Shown: piece by piece, positions 1 through 5,044 of the stretch
How the letters are laid out: the number at the start of each line of letters is the position of its first letter
Position numbering within the stretch: the stretch's first letter is position 1
NCBI GenBank assembly: GCA_017354595.1
Contig: JAFMQQ010000278.1
Location: 1-5,044, forward strand
Direction of reading: 5' to 3'
Length of the DNA stretch: 5,044 bases
Source of the DNA: Micromonosporaceae bacterium
GTDB lineage: Bacteria; Actinomycetota; Actinomycetes; Mycobacteriales; Micromonosporaceae
The notes under the pieces: generated by a model
What the model was told of the DNA's origin: nothing
The model's input: only the letters and a program-made list of their open reading frames with translations
The model's database searches: none
Made by a program: the position numbers and the translations under genes

Positions 1-201
1 ATACTTCTCGGCGTTGTCGCGTGACTTGCATACCAATCCCTTCAAGGTGAGGGCTGGCAGATCGAACAGACCGTCGAACTGCCAAGGGGGCGTGGACGAG
101 AGGAAGCCCGTGACTTCCGGGTCCATCACCATCGGCGACGTACCGGCCATCTGGGTGACGCCGAGGTAGGTCGCCGAGTCGACAGCCGCGCCAGCTCTGT
201 G
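1..201 (-). pseudogene. 5'-truncated gene remnant of unknown family, continuing past the left edge
   Basis: Reading leftwards, the frame opens just after a TGA at 204-202 and stays open to the window edge. Between about 180 and 1 nearly all codons end in G or C, like the operon genes, so this part is or was coding. It reads DSATYLGVTQMAGTSPM and on through GFLSSTPPWQFDGLFDLP to KSRDNAEKY at the edge. The only ATG (150-148) has no ribosome binding site in front of it, and the coding character already begins at least 10 codons earlier, with no GTG, TTG or CTG in frame between the TGA and that ATG. Above the TGA the same frame loses the G/C third-position bias. The simplest reading is that the N-terminal part was lost by deletion, rearrangement or frameshift with a break near 185-205. 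An intact gene started at the ATG, or a sequencing error, is the alternative. I do not recognise the family and assign no function. Confidence 0.5.
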
Positions 202-204
202 TCA

Positions 205-581
205 CGACCGGACGAGCGGCCAGGTCGTTGCCTGGTCACTGGTCCGCGATCGGCCCGAACGAGCTGCAAGCGCTTCATGCATTTCAGTCCCCTGACGCGG
301 TCTGCGGCTCAGGCGAACGTATTGGCGTCCCGTGGAGTCGACGGGGCCACCAGGCGAACCCTCGGTTAAGTACATGCGACAGGTGTCCGCATCCACCCAT
401 GCCTAGATGGGCATATGTACGTACGCCAAGGCGAGACGCGTTGTCATCGGTTGACAGCAGAGAGTCGGCTATGCACAGTGGACTGTCCACTATGGATAGC
501 GGGCGCAGCCAGCGGAGACCCGGTGCCCGTCGCCGGCTACGCATCCACCGCCTGACTAATGCAGATGCGGATCCGGGACCG
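205..581. other. Intergenic stretch without a convincing gene
   Basis: The 377 bp between the dehydrogenase stop and the truncated left-edge gene hold no protein-like frame. The frames that are open here give arginine-rich, low-complexity translations without the G/C third-position bias of the neighbours. Visible structures are the 33-bp palindrome at 468-500, an 8-bp palindrome GTACGTAC at 418-425, a short inverted repeat CCCAT/ATGGG around 397-411, and GACAGGTGTC at 378-387. A TTGACA hexamer sits at 451-456 on the plus strand, but no -10 box follows at a normal distance. The stretch is the natural place for the end of the operon transcript and for regulatory sites of the next gene. Confidence 0.6.
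468..500. promoter_or_regulatory. 33-bp imperfect palindrome, candidate operator or transcript-end hairpin
   Basis: The left arm GCTATGCACAGTGGAC (468-483) and the right arm GTCCACTATGGATAGC (485-500) are inverted copies around a single T at 484, matching at 14 of 16 positions. The inner 15 bp, AGTGGAC-T-GTCCACT, are perfectly symmetric. It lies 82 bp beyond the dehydrogenase stop codon. The symmetry and size fit a site for a dimeric repressor. The AGTGG/CCACT half-sites recall the DasR-type sites of GntR/HutC regulators, but the spacing differs, so that link is only a guess. As RNA it would form a long stem and could act as a transcription end or RNA-stabilising structure. No T-run follows on either strand, so it is not a classical intrinsic terminator. 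Confidence 0.5.
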
Positions 582-1535
582 TCACGTAAGCCGGCATCGC
601 AGTGGCTTACCGGCCAGCGCCCGGTCCGCCTCCTCGGCGGCGAGCCGCTGCAGATTGGCCAGGGATGTGTCGGAGAAGAAGGCTGCGTGCGGTGTCAGGA
701 TCACATTGGCAGCGGCGCGCAGCGGCGCGTCCGGAGGAAGCGGCTCGCGCTCGAACACGTCGAGCGCTGCGGCGCCCACCCTCCCCGAACTCAGCGCTTC
801 CACTAGTGCAGATTCATCGATCAGTGCGCCGCGAGCGGTGTTGACGATGACGGCACCCGGCTTGATCCTCGCCAGGGTGTCGCTGTCGATGAGATGCCGG
901 GTGGAGCTCGTGAGCGGCGCGTGCAGGGTGACGGCGTCGGCCTCGGCGAGCAACCGGTCCAGCGAGACCGGGGTGGCGCCGAGCGACTCGATCTGCTCCT
1001 CGCCGAGCAGTGGATCGTGGGCGACGATCCGGAAGCCGAACGGTCGGAGTCGGGCGATGACTGCCCGACCGACCCGTCCGGTTCCGATCAGACCGACGGT
1101 CGCGTGGTCGAATCCGGTGATGCTGCCCAGGGCAACCGGCTCAACCCAACCCGAGTCCCGGATGGCCGTGGTGAAACCGACCAGCCGCCGGAGGCTGGCG
1201 AGCAGCATCGCGACCGTGTGGTCGGCTACCGCCTCGGCGCCGTAATCGGGCACGTTGCATACCGCCACCCCACGTTGGCGGGCCGCCACCAGGTCGACAT
1301 TGTCGTACCCGATGCCGTAGCGGATCACCACCGCGCCCGGAGCGAGTACGCCGAGAACCTTCGCGGTGATGGGCGCGAAGTTGACGAAGACGATCCGCGC
1401 GCCAGCGACCACGTCGAGTACCTCGTCCTCGGTACGGGCCTGATGCGCGGCGAAGGTGCAGCCGTGCGCCGCGGCTACCGCCTGCTCCCGTTCGACGCCG
1501 CCGAATGCCTGGTCGGTGACGACGACGTCAGGCAC
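582..1535 (-). CDS. D-2-hydroxyacid dehydrogenase, CtBP-like
   Basis: NAD(P)-dependent cytoplasmic oxidoreductase of the D-isomer-specific 2-hydroxyacid dehydrogenase family, interconverting a 2-oxo acid and its D-2-hydroxy acid. The 317 residues match the usual family length. The N-terminal substrate-domain part contains RYGIGYDNVDL (about 72-82) and NVPDYGAEAVADHTVAMLL (about 94-112), typical of the CtBP-like branch. The Rossmann motif is GLIGTGRVG with glycines near 151, 153 and 156. The catalytic triad is complete: Arg235 in NTARG, Glu264 in EREPLP and His283 in TPHAAF. I chose the GTG at 1535 because the family alignment begins at VPDVVVTD, a weak GAAAG lies 8 bp upstream, and the start overlaps the stop of the FAH gene by 8 bp (translational coupling). 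A TTG at 1568 would add 11 poorly conserved residues. It is the last gene of the operon. The substrate is unknown; a 2-oxo acid product of the pathway, or glyoxylate, hydroxypyruvate or phosphoglycerate-like compounds are possible. Confidence 0.92.
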   Translation of the reverse strand: MPDVVVTDQAFGGVEREQAVAAAHGCTFAAHQARTEDEVLDVVAGARIVFVNFAPITAKVLGVLAPGAVVIRYGIGYDNVDLVAARQRGVAVCNVPDYGAEAVADHTVAMLLASLRRLVGFTTAIRDSGWVEPVALGSITGFDHATVGLIGTGRVGRAVIARLRPFGFRIVAHDPLLGEEQIESLGATPVSLDRLLAEADAVTLHAPLTSSTRHLIDSDTLARIKPGAVIVNTARGALIDESALVEALSSGRVGAAALDVFEREPLPPDAPLRAAANVILTPHAAFFSDTSLANLQRLAAEEADRALAGKPLRCRLT

Positions 1536-2703
1536 GGGCCGGGCTTTCGAGCAGGCCGCGGCGGGCAAGGTTGTCGATCAGTCGCCGGATGCCCCACTGC
1601 CAGTCGGGTGCCGCCTCTGCCGTTGTGACCTCGTTGATGAGACTGCCGAGGGCGGGGTTGGCGATGGTCACCAGGTCGCCTTCGTGGTGGGTGAAGCCAA
1701 GGCCGGGCTCGTCCCGGTCCTGGGTGGGGGCGAACATCGTGCCGGTGAAGAGTACGAAACCGTCGGGGTACTGATGATGCGCGCCGTGTGCATGGCTGAC
1801 CAACGCGCCGATGTCGCGGCTCATCTCGGCCATGCTGCTCGTGTCGTGCAGCAGGTAGCCGTCCGCTCCGCTGATCGTCAACTCGATGTCAAGGCTGCGG
1901 ATGTCGGGCAGGGTGAAGTCCGCGCTGAAGACCCGGACGAACGGGCCGATCGCACAGGACGCGTTGTTGTCCTTGGCCTCGGTGAGGAGCAGGGCGCTGC
2001 GTCCTTCGAAGTCGCGGAGATTGACGTCGTTGCCGAGTGTTGCGCCGACGGGTTGCCCGGTGCTGGTGACCGCGATGACGACCTCGGGCTCGGGATTGTT
2101 CCACCGCGACCGGGCGAGGACCCCGATCTGGGCGCCGAGGCCGACCGCTGACAGTACCGGAGCCTTGGTGAAGATCTCCGGGTCCGGCCCGATGCCCACC
2201 TCGAGATACTGCGACCACAGGCCCTCTTCGATCAGGATCTGCTTCGCCGCCTCGGCGGCCGGGCTTCCGGGTCGCAGGCCGGTGATCGCGCCACCGACGG
2301 CGTCGGCGACGCGCCGTCGAACCTCGGCCGCGCCGGCCGGTTCACCCTTCGCGAGTTCTTCGATGACGCGCTCCAGCATGCTCCGGGCGAAGGTCACGCC
2401 GGCCGCCTTGATCACCTGGAGGTCGATCGGAGCGAGCAGGTGCGGGCGGGCGCTGTCGCGGGCCAGGCTCGCGTCGAGGACATCCGCGAGCGGCCAACTG
2501 CGCCCGCCCGGTGCGGTCCGGAGCAGCGTCTCGAGATCGGGCCGGTCGAACAGCTCGGACGCGGTCGGGGTGAGCTCGGTCAGGTCGACCAGCTCATCCC
2601 CGCGTACCGTGACCACGCACGGTCCGATGCCGGGATCGTGCAGCCGCCCGACCAGCAGGGCCGACGGATCGTGCGGTAGGACGCCGGGCGGCGTCTCGGT
2701 CAT
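1528..2703 (-). CDS. Fumarylacetoacetate hydrolase-fold protein, likely 2-keto-3-deoxy-sugar-acid dehydratase (XylX-like)
   Basis: This 391-residue protein belongs to the FAH superfamily, cytoplasmic Mg2+/Mn2+-dependent enzymes acting on 2-keto or diketo acids. Its length, N-terminal domain (about 15-90) and overall pattern resemble the long FAH proteins of oxidative pentose pathways, such as XylX, which dehydrates 2-keto-3-deoxy-xylonate to 2-oxoglutarate semialdehyde. That comparison is from memory, not from a search. Key motifs are IKAAGVTFARSMLERVIEE (99-117), SQYLEVGIGPDPEIFTKAP (164-182), NNPEPEVVIAV with metal-ligand glutamates 205 and 207, GNDVNLRD with Asp226, and KDNNASCAIGPF with Lys244. 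GDLVTI (342-347) is also typical. The ATG at 2703 follows AAGGAAGGGG. The stop overlaps the GTG of the dehydrogenase. An alternative role is hydrolysis of a 2,4-diketo-3-deoxy acid, as in L-fucose and L-rhamnose routes. The fold is secure; the exact reaction is not. Confidence 0.9.
   Translation of the reverse strand: MTETPPGVLPHDPSALLVGRLHDPGIGPCVVTVRGDELVDLTELTPTASELFDRPDLETLLRTAPGGRSWPLADVLDASLARDSARPHLLAPIDLQVIKAAGVTFARSMLERVIEELAKGEPAGAAEVRRRVADAVGGAITGLRPGSPAAEAAKQILIEEGLWSQYLEVGIGPDPEIFTKAPVLSAVGLGAQIGVLARSRWNNPEPEVVIAVTSTGQPVGATLGNDVNLRDFEGRSALLLTEAKDNNASCAIGPFVRVFSADFTLPDIRSLDIELTISGADGYLLHDTSSMAEMSRDIGALVSHAHGAHHQYPDGFVLFTGTMFAPTQDRDEPGLGFTHHEGDLVTIANPALGSLINEVTTAEAAPDWQWGIRRLIDNLARRGLLESPARA
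1544..1548 (-). promoter_or_regulatory. Weak ribosome binding site before the dehydrogenase GTG
   Basis: GAAAG on the minus strand lies 8 bp before the GTG at 1535, inside the end of the FAH gene. Together with the 8-bp stop/start overlap it favours this GTG over the TTG at 1568. The match to the anti-Shine-Dalgarno sequence is partial, so coupling to translation of the FAH gene is likely to matter. Confidence 0.45.
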
Positions 2704-2708
2704 GTGTG

Positions 2709-2718
2709 CCCCTTCCTT
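2709..2718 (-). promoter_or_regulatory. Ribosome binding site of the FAH-fold gene
   Basis: AAGGAAGGGG on the minus strand, followed by CACAC and the ATG at 2703, is a purine-rich Shine-Dalgarno region at proper distance. It confirms the ATG and shows that this gene can be translated independently of the RraA-like gene 71 bp upstream. Confidence 0.7.
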
Positions 2719-2736
2719 GTCACGGGCGGCTCGGCT

Positions 2737-2764
2737 GCGGGCCGCCGCCGGTGTGGCAGCCCGC
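2737..2764 (-). other. GC-rich stem-loop between the RraA-like and FAH genes
   Basis: On the minus strand GCGGGCTGCC and GGCGGCCCGC flank an 8-base loop. In RNA they form a 10-bp stem with one U-G wobble. It begins 10 bases after the RraA-like stop codon and ends 19 bases before the ribosome binding site of the FAH gene. There is no U-run, so full termination is not indicated. It may be an mRNA processing or stabilising element, or partial attenuation that lowers expression of the two distal genes. GC-rich DNA yields such stems by chance fairly often. Confidence 0.4.
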
Positions 2765-2774
2765 TGCGGTCCGG

Positions 2775-3536
2775 TCAGAGATCGGCGTAGTAAGCCTCAA
2801 CCGCGTCGATATCGACGGTTGAGTCTTCGCTGCGGCCGAGTCGACGGTACTTCTCCCGGCGCGAGCGCATGTCGGCCAGCAGGATGGCGCGCGCGTGGGT
2901 CGCGACCTCCTGGGCCACCTCGCGTGGCACGACAACGACGCCGTCGTCGTCGGCACCGACGATGTCGCCGGGATTGACCTGCGCACCGCCGCAGGCGATG
3001 GTGGTCTGCACCTCGATGGCTTCGATCCGGCCGGGGATGATCGGCCGGCCGCGGTGGCGTGCCACCACTGGTGTGCGCTGCAGCGCGACCTCGGCGGTGT
3101 CGCGGCAGTATCCATCGGTGACGATGCCGACGGCGCCGTTGACGACGGCGCCCATGGCGTTGTCCGAGCCCCAGAATCCGACCTCGGGCCCGCCGCCCGC
3201 ATCCATCACGATGACGTGGCCCGGCGCAAGGTCGTCGGGTAGCCGCGCCATCGGGTACTTGGCAAACCAGATCGAGTGGGCGCGCACGATGTCGTCGGTC
3301 GTGTCGAGCTTCCACATCGGCTTGTTCGACGGTACGCAGCGCATGGTGGCGGCCTCCCCCCAGAACTTCATGCCGAGCCAGAGTGGACGCACCTCCCGGT
3401 CCATCAGGCCGATGTTGAAGTACCCGATGCCGTCGAGCGCGTCGACGACGTCGGTGAGGCGCAGGTGCTGGTACAGGCTGGCCAGGTTGGCCGGGTCGGC
3501 CTTGCTGAACCTGGTGGTCGCGGTGCTGATGGTCAC
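2775..3536 (-). CDS. RraA-family protein, 4-hydroxy-2-oxoacid aldolase/decarboxylase-like
   Basis: The 253-residue protein belongs to the RraA / 4-hydroxy-4-methyl-2-oxoglutarate (HMG) aldolase family. These are cytoplasmic, usually trimeric or hexameric enzymes that cleave 4-hydroxy-2-oxo acids to pyruvate or decarboxylate oxaloacetate with a divalent metal. The core is clear: PGHVIVMDAGG (105-115), GSDNAMGAVVNGAVGIVTDGYCRD (123-146) with the active-site Arg145-Asp146 pair, and VNPGDIVGADDDGVVVVP (187-204). E. coli RraA itself regulates RNase E, but the catabolic neighbours favour an enzyme here. The protein is longer than the common 160-230 residues, with an insertion rich in aromatic residues before the core (about 50-96, including GMKFWGEA and IWFAKYP). 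The GTG at 3536 is chosen because family similarity starts just after it and GAGGAG precedes it. The frame continues further upstream but is not protein-like there and would run into the amidohydrolase gene. Old annotations often mislabel this family as dimethylmenaquinone methyltransferase. Confidence 0.88.
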   Translation of the reverse strand: MTISTATTRFSKADPANLASLYQHLRLTDVVDALDGIGYFNIGLMDREVRPLWLGMKFWGEAATMRCVPSNKPMWKLDTTDDIVRAHSIWFAKYPMARLPDDLAPGHVIVMDAGGGPEVGFWGSDNAMGAVVNGAVGIVTDGYCRDTAEVALQRTPVVARHRGRPIIPGRIEAIEVQTTIACGGAQVNPGDIVGADDDGVVVVPREVAQEVATHARAILLADMRSRREKYRRLGRSEDSTVDIDAVEAYYADL

Positions 3537-3540
3537 TTCT

Positions 3541-3546
3541 CTCCTC
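3541..3546 (-). promoter_or_regulatory. Ribosome binding site fixing the RraA-like GTG start
   Basis: GAGGAG on the minus strand, followed by AGAA and the GTG at 3536, is the strongest Shine-Dalgarno match in the window. It decides the start of the RraA-like gene against longer versions of the frame reaching into the amidohydrolase gene. Confidence 0.75.
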
Positions 3547-3588
3547 AACGGTTGTGTCGATGCACGGTGCACCGATCGATGGCCGAAT

Positions 3589-4458
3589 TCAGGGTGCGGC
3601 CGGGGGCGTGTGCTGGCGCGAGTCGACGCGATACACCTGTGCCGCCGTCCCGCCGAACACCGCCGCCTGGTCTTCGATGTCCGGCAGGCGGCTGGTGACA
3701 AGGCTTTTGAGGTCGTCCCACGCGGCGGCATAGCTGGCGCGCAGCAGCACGACGGGCCAGTTGCTCGCCAGCATCAGCCGGCGCGCTCCGAACTGCTCGA
3801 TCGCATGGCCGATGTACGGGTCGAGTGCGTCCCGGTCCCAGGCTCGCCAGGCGGTCAGCGCGTCGATTCCGACGGAGACCTTCAGCGCGACCGCCGGAGA
3901 CTGCGCCAGCTCAGCGATGTGGTCGGCCCACGGGCTCCAACCCGCCGTCTCCAGCGGTGGACGCCCGAGATGGTCGACGACGATCCGCAGTTCGGGCACC
4001 GCACGCGCCAGCCTGATCACCTGGCCGGTCTGGGCCGCGGTCACCGGTACCACGTCCCAGGCGAGGCCGCGTGCGGCGACCGCGGTGAACATGCGTAGCG
4101 TACGCGGTTCGAGAAGCCAGTCGAGGGGATCATCCGCGATCAGGCAGCGGACCCCGCACAGGGTGGGGATCGGAACCCGATCGAGCTCCGCCAGTACGGC
4201 GTCGGGATCACGGATCGGTACCCACGCCACCACTCCGGCAACGGTCGGGTGGCGGGCGTACCCGGCCAGCCGGTCGTTCTCGGCTGGTTCGTCGACCGAC
4301 TGCATCAGCACCGTGGCGTCGACCCCGGCCCGCTTCAGCTCGGGTACCAGGTCGTCGGGTAGGTAGTCACGCACAAGTGCACCGTGCGCAGAAGTACGCC
4401 AAGGCTGCTGCTGGGCCGCGGTACGCCAGAAGTGCTGATGGGCGTCGATGGTAATCAT
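3589..4458 (-). CDS. Amidohydrolase family 2 protein, L-fuconolactonase-like (COG3618) lactonase
   Basis: This 289-residue protein is a TIM-barrel amidohydrolase of the PF04909/COG3618 group, cytoplasmic enzymes that mostly hydrolyse sugar-acid lactones such as L-fucono- or L-rhamnonolactone, or the dicarboxylate lactone of LigI. It begins with IDAHQHFW, giving the HxH pair His7/His9. Other family marks are LKRAGVDATVLMQ (41-53), CGVRCLI (101-107), VVDHLGRPP with His163, LKVSVG (192-197), SNWPVVLLRASY (232-243) and the closing VFGGTAAQVYRV (267-278). Where many relatives have SDWPV, this protein has SNWPV, so the usual general-base Asp appears as Asn233. The ATG at 4458 shares its A with the TGA stop of the crotonase gene (TGATG), with AGGA 5 bases upstream, so translation is probably coupled. 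The frame extends upstream inside the crotonase gene, but that part is a shadow. Family assignment is firm; lactonase activity and the substrate are inferred. Confidence 0.88.
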   Translation of the reverse strand: MITIDAHQHFWRTAAQQQPWRTSAHGALVRDYLPDDLVPELKRAGVDATVLMQSVDEPAENDRLAGYARHPTVAGVVAWVPIRDPDAVLAELDRVPIPTLCGVRCLIADDPLDWLLEPRTLRMFTAVAARGLAWDVVPVTAAQTGQVIRLARAVPELRIVVDHLGRPPLETAGWSPWADHIAELAQSPAVALKVSVGIDALTAWRAWDRDALDPYIGHAIEQFGARRLMLASNWPVVLLRASYAAAWDDLKSLVTSRLPDIEDQAAVFGGTAAQVYRVDSRQHTPPAAP

Positions 4459-5044
4459 CAGTGTCCTGTCCACTGTGGAGGGCGATGCTCCAGAAAGGCT
4501 CCTACGCCCTCGTGGAAGTCGGTGCTGCCGTAGCAGCTGGCGAGCAGATCCGTGTCGTCGGGAAGCTCGGTCGCGTCGATCCGTCGAGCCATCTCCTTCA
4601 GCGACCGCAGCGTCAGCGGAGCGAGGCTGGCGATACGTTCTGCCGTCGCGGCGACCTCGGCTTCGAACTCCGCGGCAGCGGCGACGGCGGCGACAAAGCC
4701 ACTGCCGGCCAGGCTTTCGGCCGTCATGAGGCGCGCGGTCAGCAGCATCGTCTGCGTCCGGCTGGCTCCCAGCCGTTGCCGCAGCGCCGCGACGACCCGG
4801 ATCGACAAGCAGTTCCCGAGCGTACGCGCGATCGGTGCACCGAAGACCGCACCCTGATCGGCGATGATCAGGTCGCACATGGCGGCGATGGCGAGACCGG
4901 CACCGACCGCCGAACGCTGCACAGCGGCGATCGTCGGCATCGGCAGCGCTGCGAGTCCATCCAGCAGCTGACCGATGCGGCGCTCGTACTCCACCCCGTC
5001 GGTCGCGGATCGGAAGTCACGAAACTGGTCGATCTCCGTACCGG
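4458..5044 (-). CDS. Crotonase (enoyl-CoA hydratase/isomerase) family protein, N-terminus beyond the right edge
   Basis: The last 194 residues are present; about 65 N-terminal residues, with the first oxyanion-hole loop, are missing at the window edge. The frame runs unbroken to 5042, with GTEIDQFRDF at the edge, a usual continuation of the FxAG loop, so a GTG at 4994 is not the start. The crotonase core is plain: PTIAAVQRSAVGAGLAIAAMCDLIIAD (visible residues 36-62), FGAPIARTLGNCLS (67-80), APLTLRSLKEMARR, and the usual end FHEGVGAFLEHRPPQW. The positions of the two catalytic glutamates of rat enoyl-CoA hydratase (Glu144 in GGGCE, Glu164 in FGQPE) align with Ala51 and Ile71, so ordinary syn-hydration is unlikely. 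The FPIARTLGNCLS-like pattern is, from memory, shared by a subfamily of proteins annotated enoyl-CoA hydratase. The substrate could be a CoA thioester or something else. It is the first visible gene of the operon and overlaps the amidohydrolase start by one base. Confidence 0.9.
   Translation of the reverse strand, partial: GTEIDQFRDFRSATDGVEYERRIGQLLDGLAALPMPTIAAVQRSAVGAGLAIAAMCDLIIADQGAVFGAPIARTLGNCLSIRVVAALRQRLGASRTQTMLLTARLMTAESLAGSGFVAAVAAAAEFEAEVAATAERIASLAPLTLRSLKEMARRIDATELPDDTDLLASCYGSTDFHEGVGAFLEHRPPQWTGH

Noticed and set aside
451..456. TTGACA as a plus-strand -35 promoter box
   Set aside because: No TATAAT-like hexamer lies 16-19 bp downstream, and no plus-strand gene follows.
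284..544. Minus-strand frame of 86 codons in the intergenic stretch
   Set aside because: It lacks the G/C third-position bias of the real genes, has no ribosome binding site that I can see, and shows no recognisable motif.
205..581. Insertion sequence or other mobile element
   Set aside because: No transposase fragment, terminal inverted repeats bounding an element, or target-site duplication could be found by eye.
228..806. Plus-strand frame of 192 codons running from the intergenic stretch into the dehydrogenase gene
   Set aside because: Arg/Pro/His-rich translation with no domain. It overlaps the conserved end of the dehydrogenase gene on the opposite strand.
1536..1568. Longer dehydrogenase start at TTG 1568
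   Set aside because: It adds 11 residues with no family similarity and deepens the overlap with the FAH gene. GTG 1535 has a better context.
1886..4098. Long plus-strand open frames of 363 and 409 codons (1886-2977 and 2869-4098)
   Set aside because: They lie opposite the well-supported RraA, FAH and amidohydrolase genes, cross gene borders, and give Arg/Ser-rich or low-complexity translations with no family pattern. They are shadows typical of GC-rich DNA.
4467..4478. ACAGTGGAC near the end of the crotonase gene as a second copy of the palindrome at 468-500
   Set aside because: Only one half-site is shared, it lacks the symmetric partner, and it encodes conserved family residues (PQWTG), so chance is enough.
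4459..4878. Amidohydrolase frame extended upstream to 4878
   Set aside because: The extra 140 residues are Arg-rich and lie inside the crotonase gene in another frame. The conserved IDAHQHFW start sits at the ATG at 4458.

Overview
The window comes from a GC-rich bacterial genome, most likely an actinobacterium. The reasons are the strong bias to G or C at third codon positions, the two GTG starts, and tightly overlapping genes. I cannot name a genus. Every gene I can support lies on the minus strand, so transcription runs from the right edge to the left.

From right to left there are five closely packed catabolic genes. They are a crotonase (enoyl-CoA hydratase/isomerase) family protein cut by the right edge (4458-5044), a COG3618-type amidohydrolase of the L-fuconolactonase kind (3589-4458), an RraA/HMG-aldolase-like protein (2775-3536), a fumarylacetoacetate hydrolase (FAH) fold protein resembling 2-keto-3-deoxy-sugar-acid dehydratases such as XylX (1528-2703), and a CtBP-like D-2-hydroxyacid dehydrogenase (582-1535). 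The first pair shares one base (TGATG) and the last pair overlaps by 8 bp. The other two gaps are 52 and 71 bp, and the genes after them have clear ribosome binding sites. This looks like one operon whose promoter lies beyond the right edge.

Taken together, the set suggests breakdown of a lactone or sugar-acid type compound. The amidohydrolase would open a lactone, the FAH protein would dehydrate or hydrolyse a 2-keto-3-deoxy acid, the RraA protein would cleave a 4-hydroxy-2-oxo acid, and the dehydrogenase would interconvert a 2-oxo and a 2-hydroxy acid. The crotonase lacks both classical catalytic glutamates, so its role is open. The substrate is not shown by the sequence. No transporter, regulator, sugar dehydrogenase or enolase-superfamily dehydratase is visible here; if they exist they lie outside the window.

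Left of the operon is a stretch of 377 bp without a convincing gene (205-581). It holds a 33-bp imperfect palindrome (468-500) that could be an operator or a transcript-end hairpin. At the left edge (1-201) is a minus-strand reading frame with clear coding character but no acceptable start. It is probably the inner part of a gene that has lost its 5' end.

I see no rRNA, tRNA, CRISPR array, insertion sequence or phage feature. Nothing here is firm evidence for a wholly new system. The most unusual points are the gene combination, the altered catalytic positions in two enzymes, and the palindrome.
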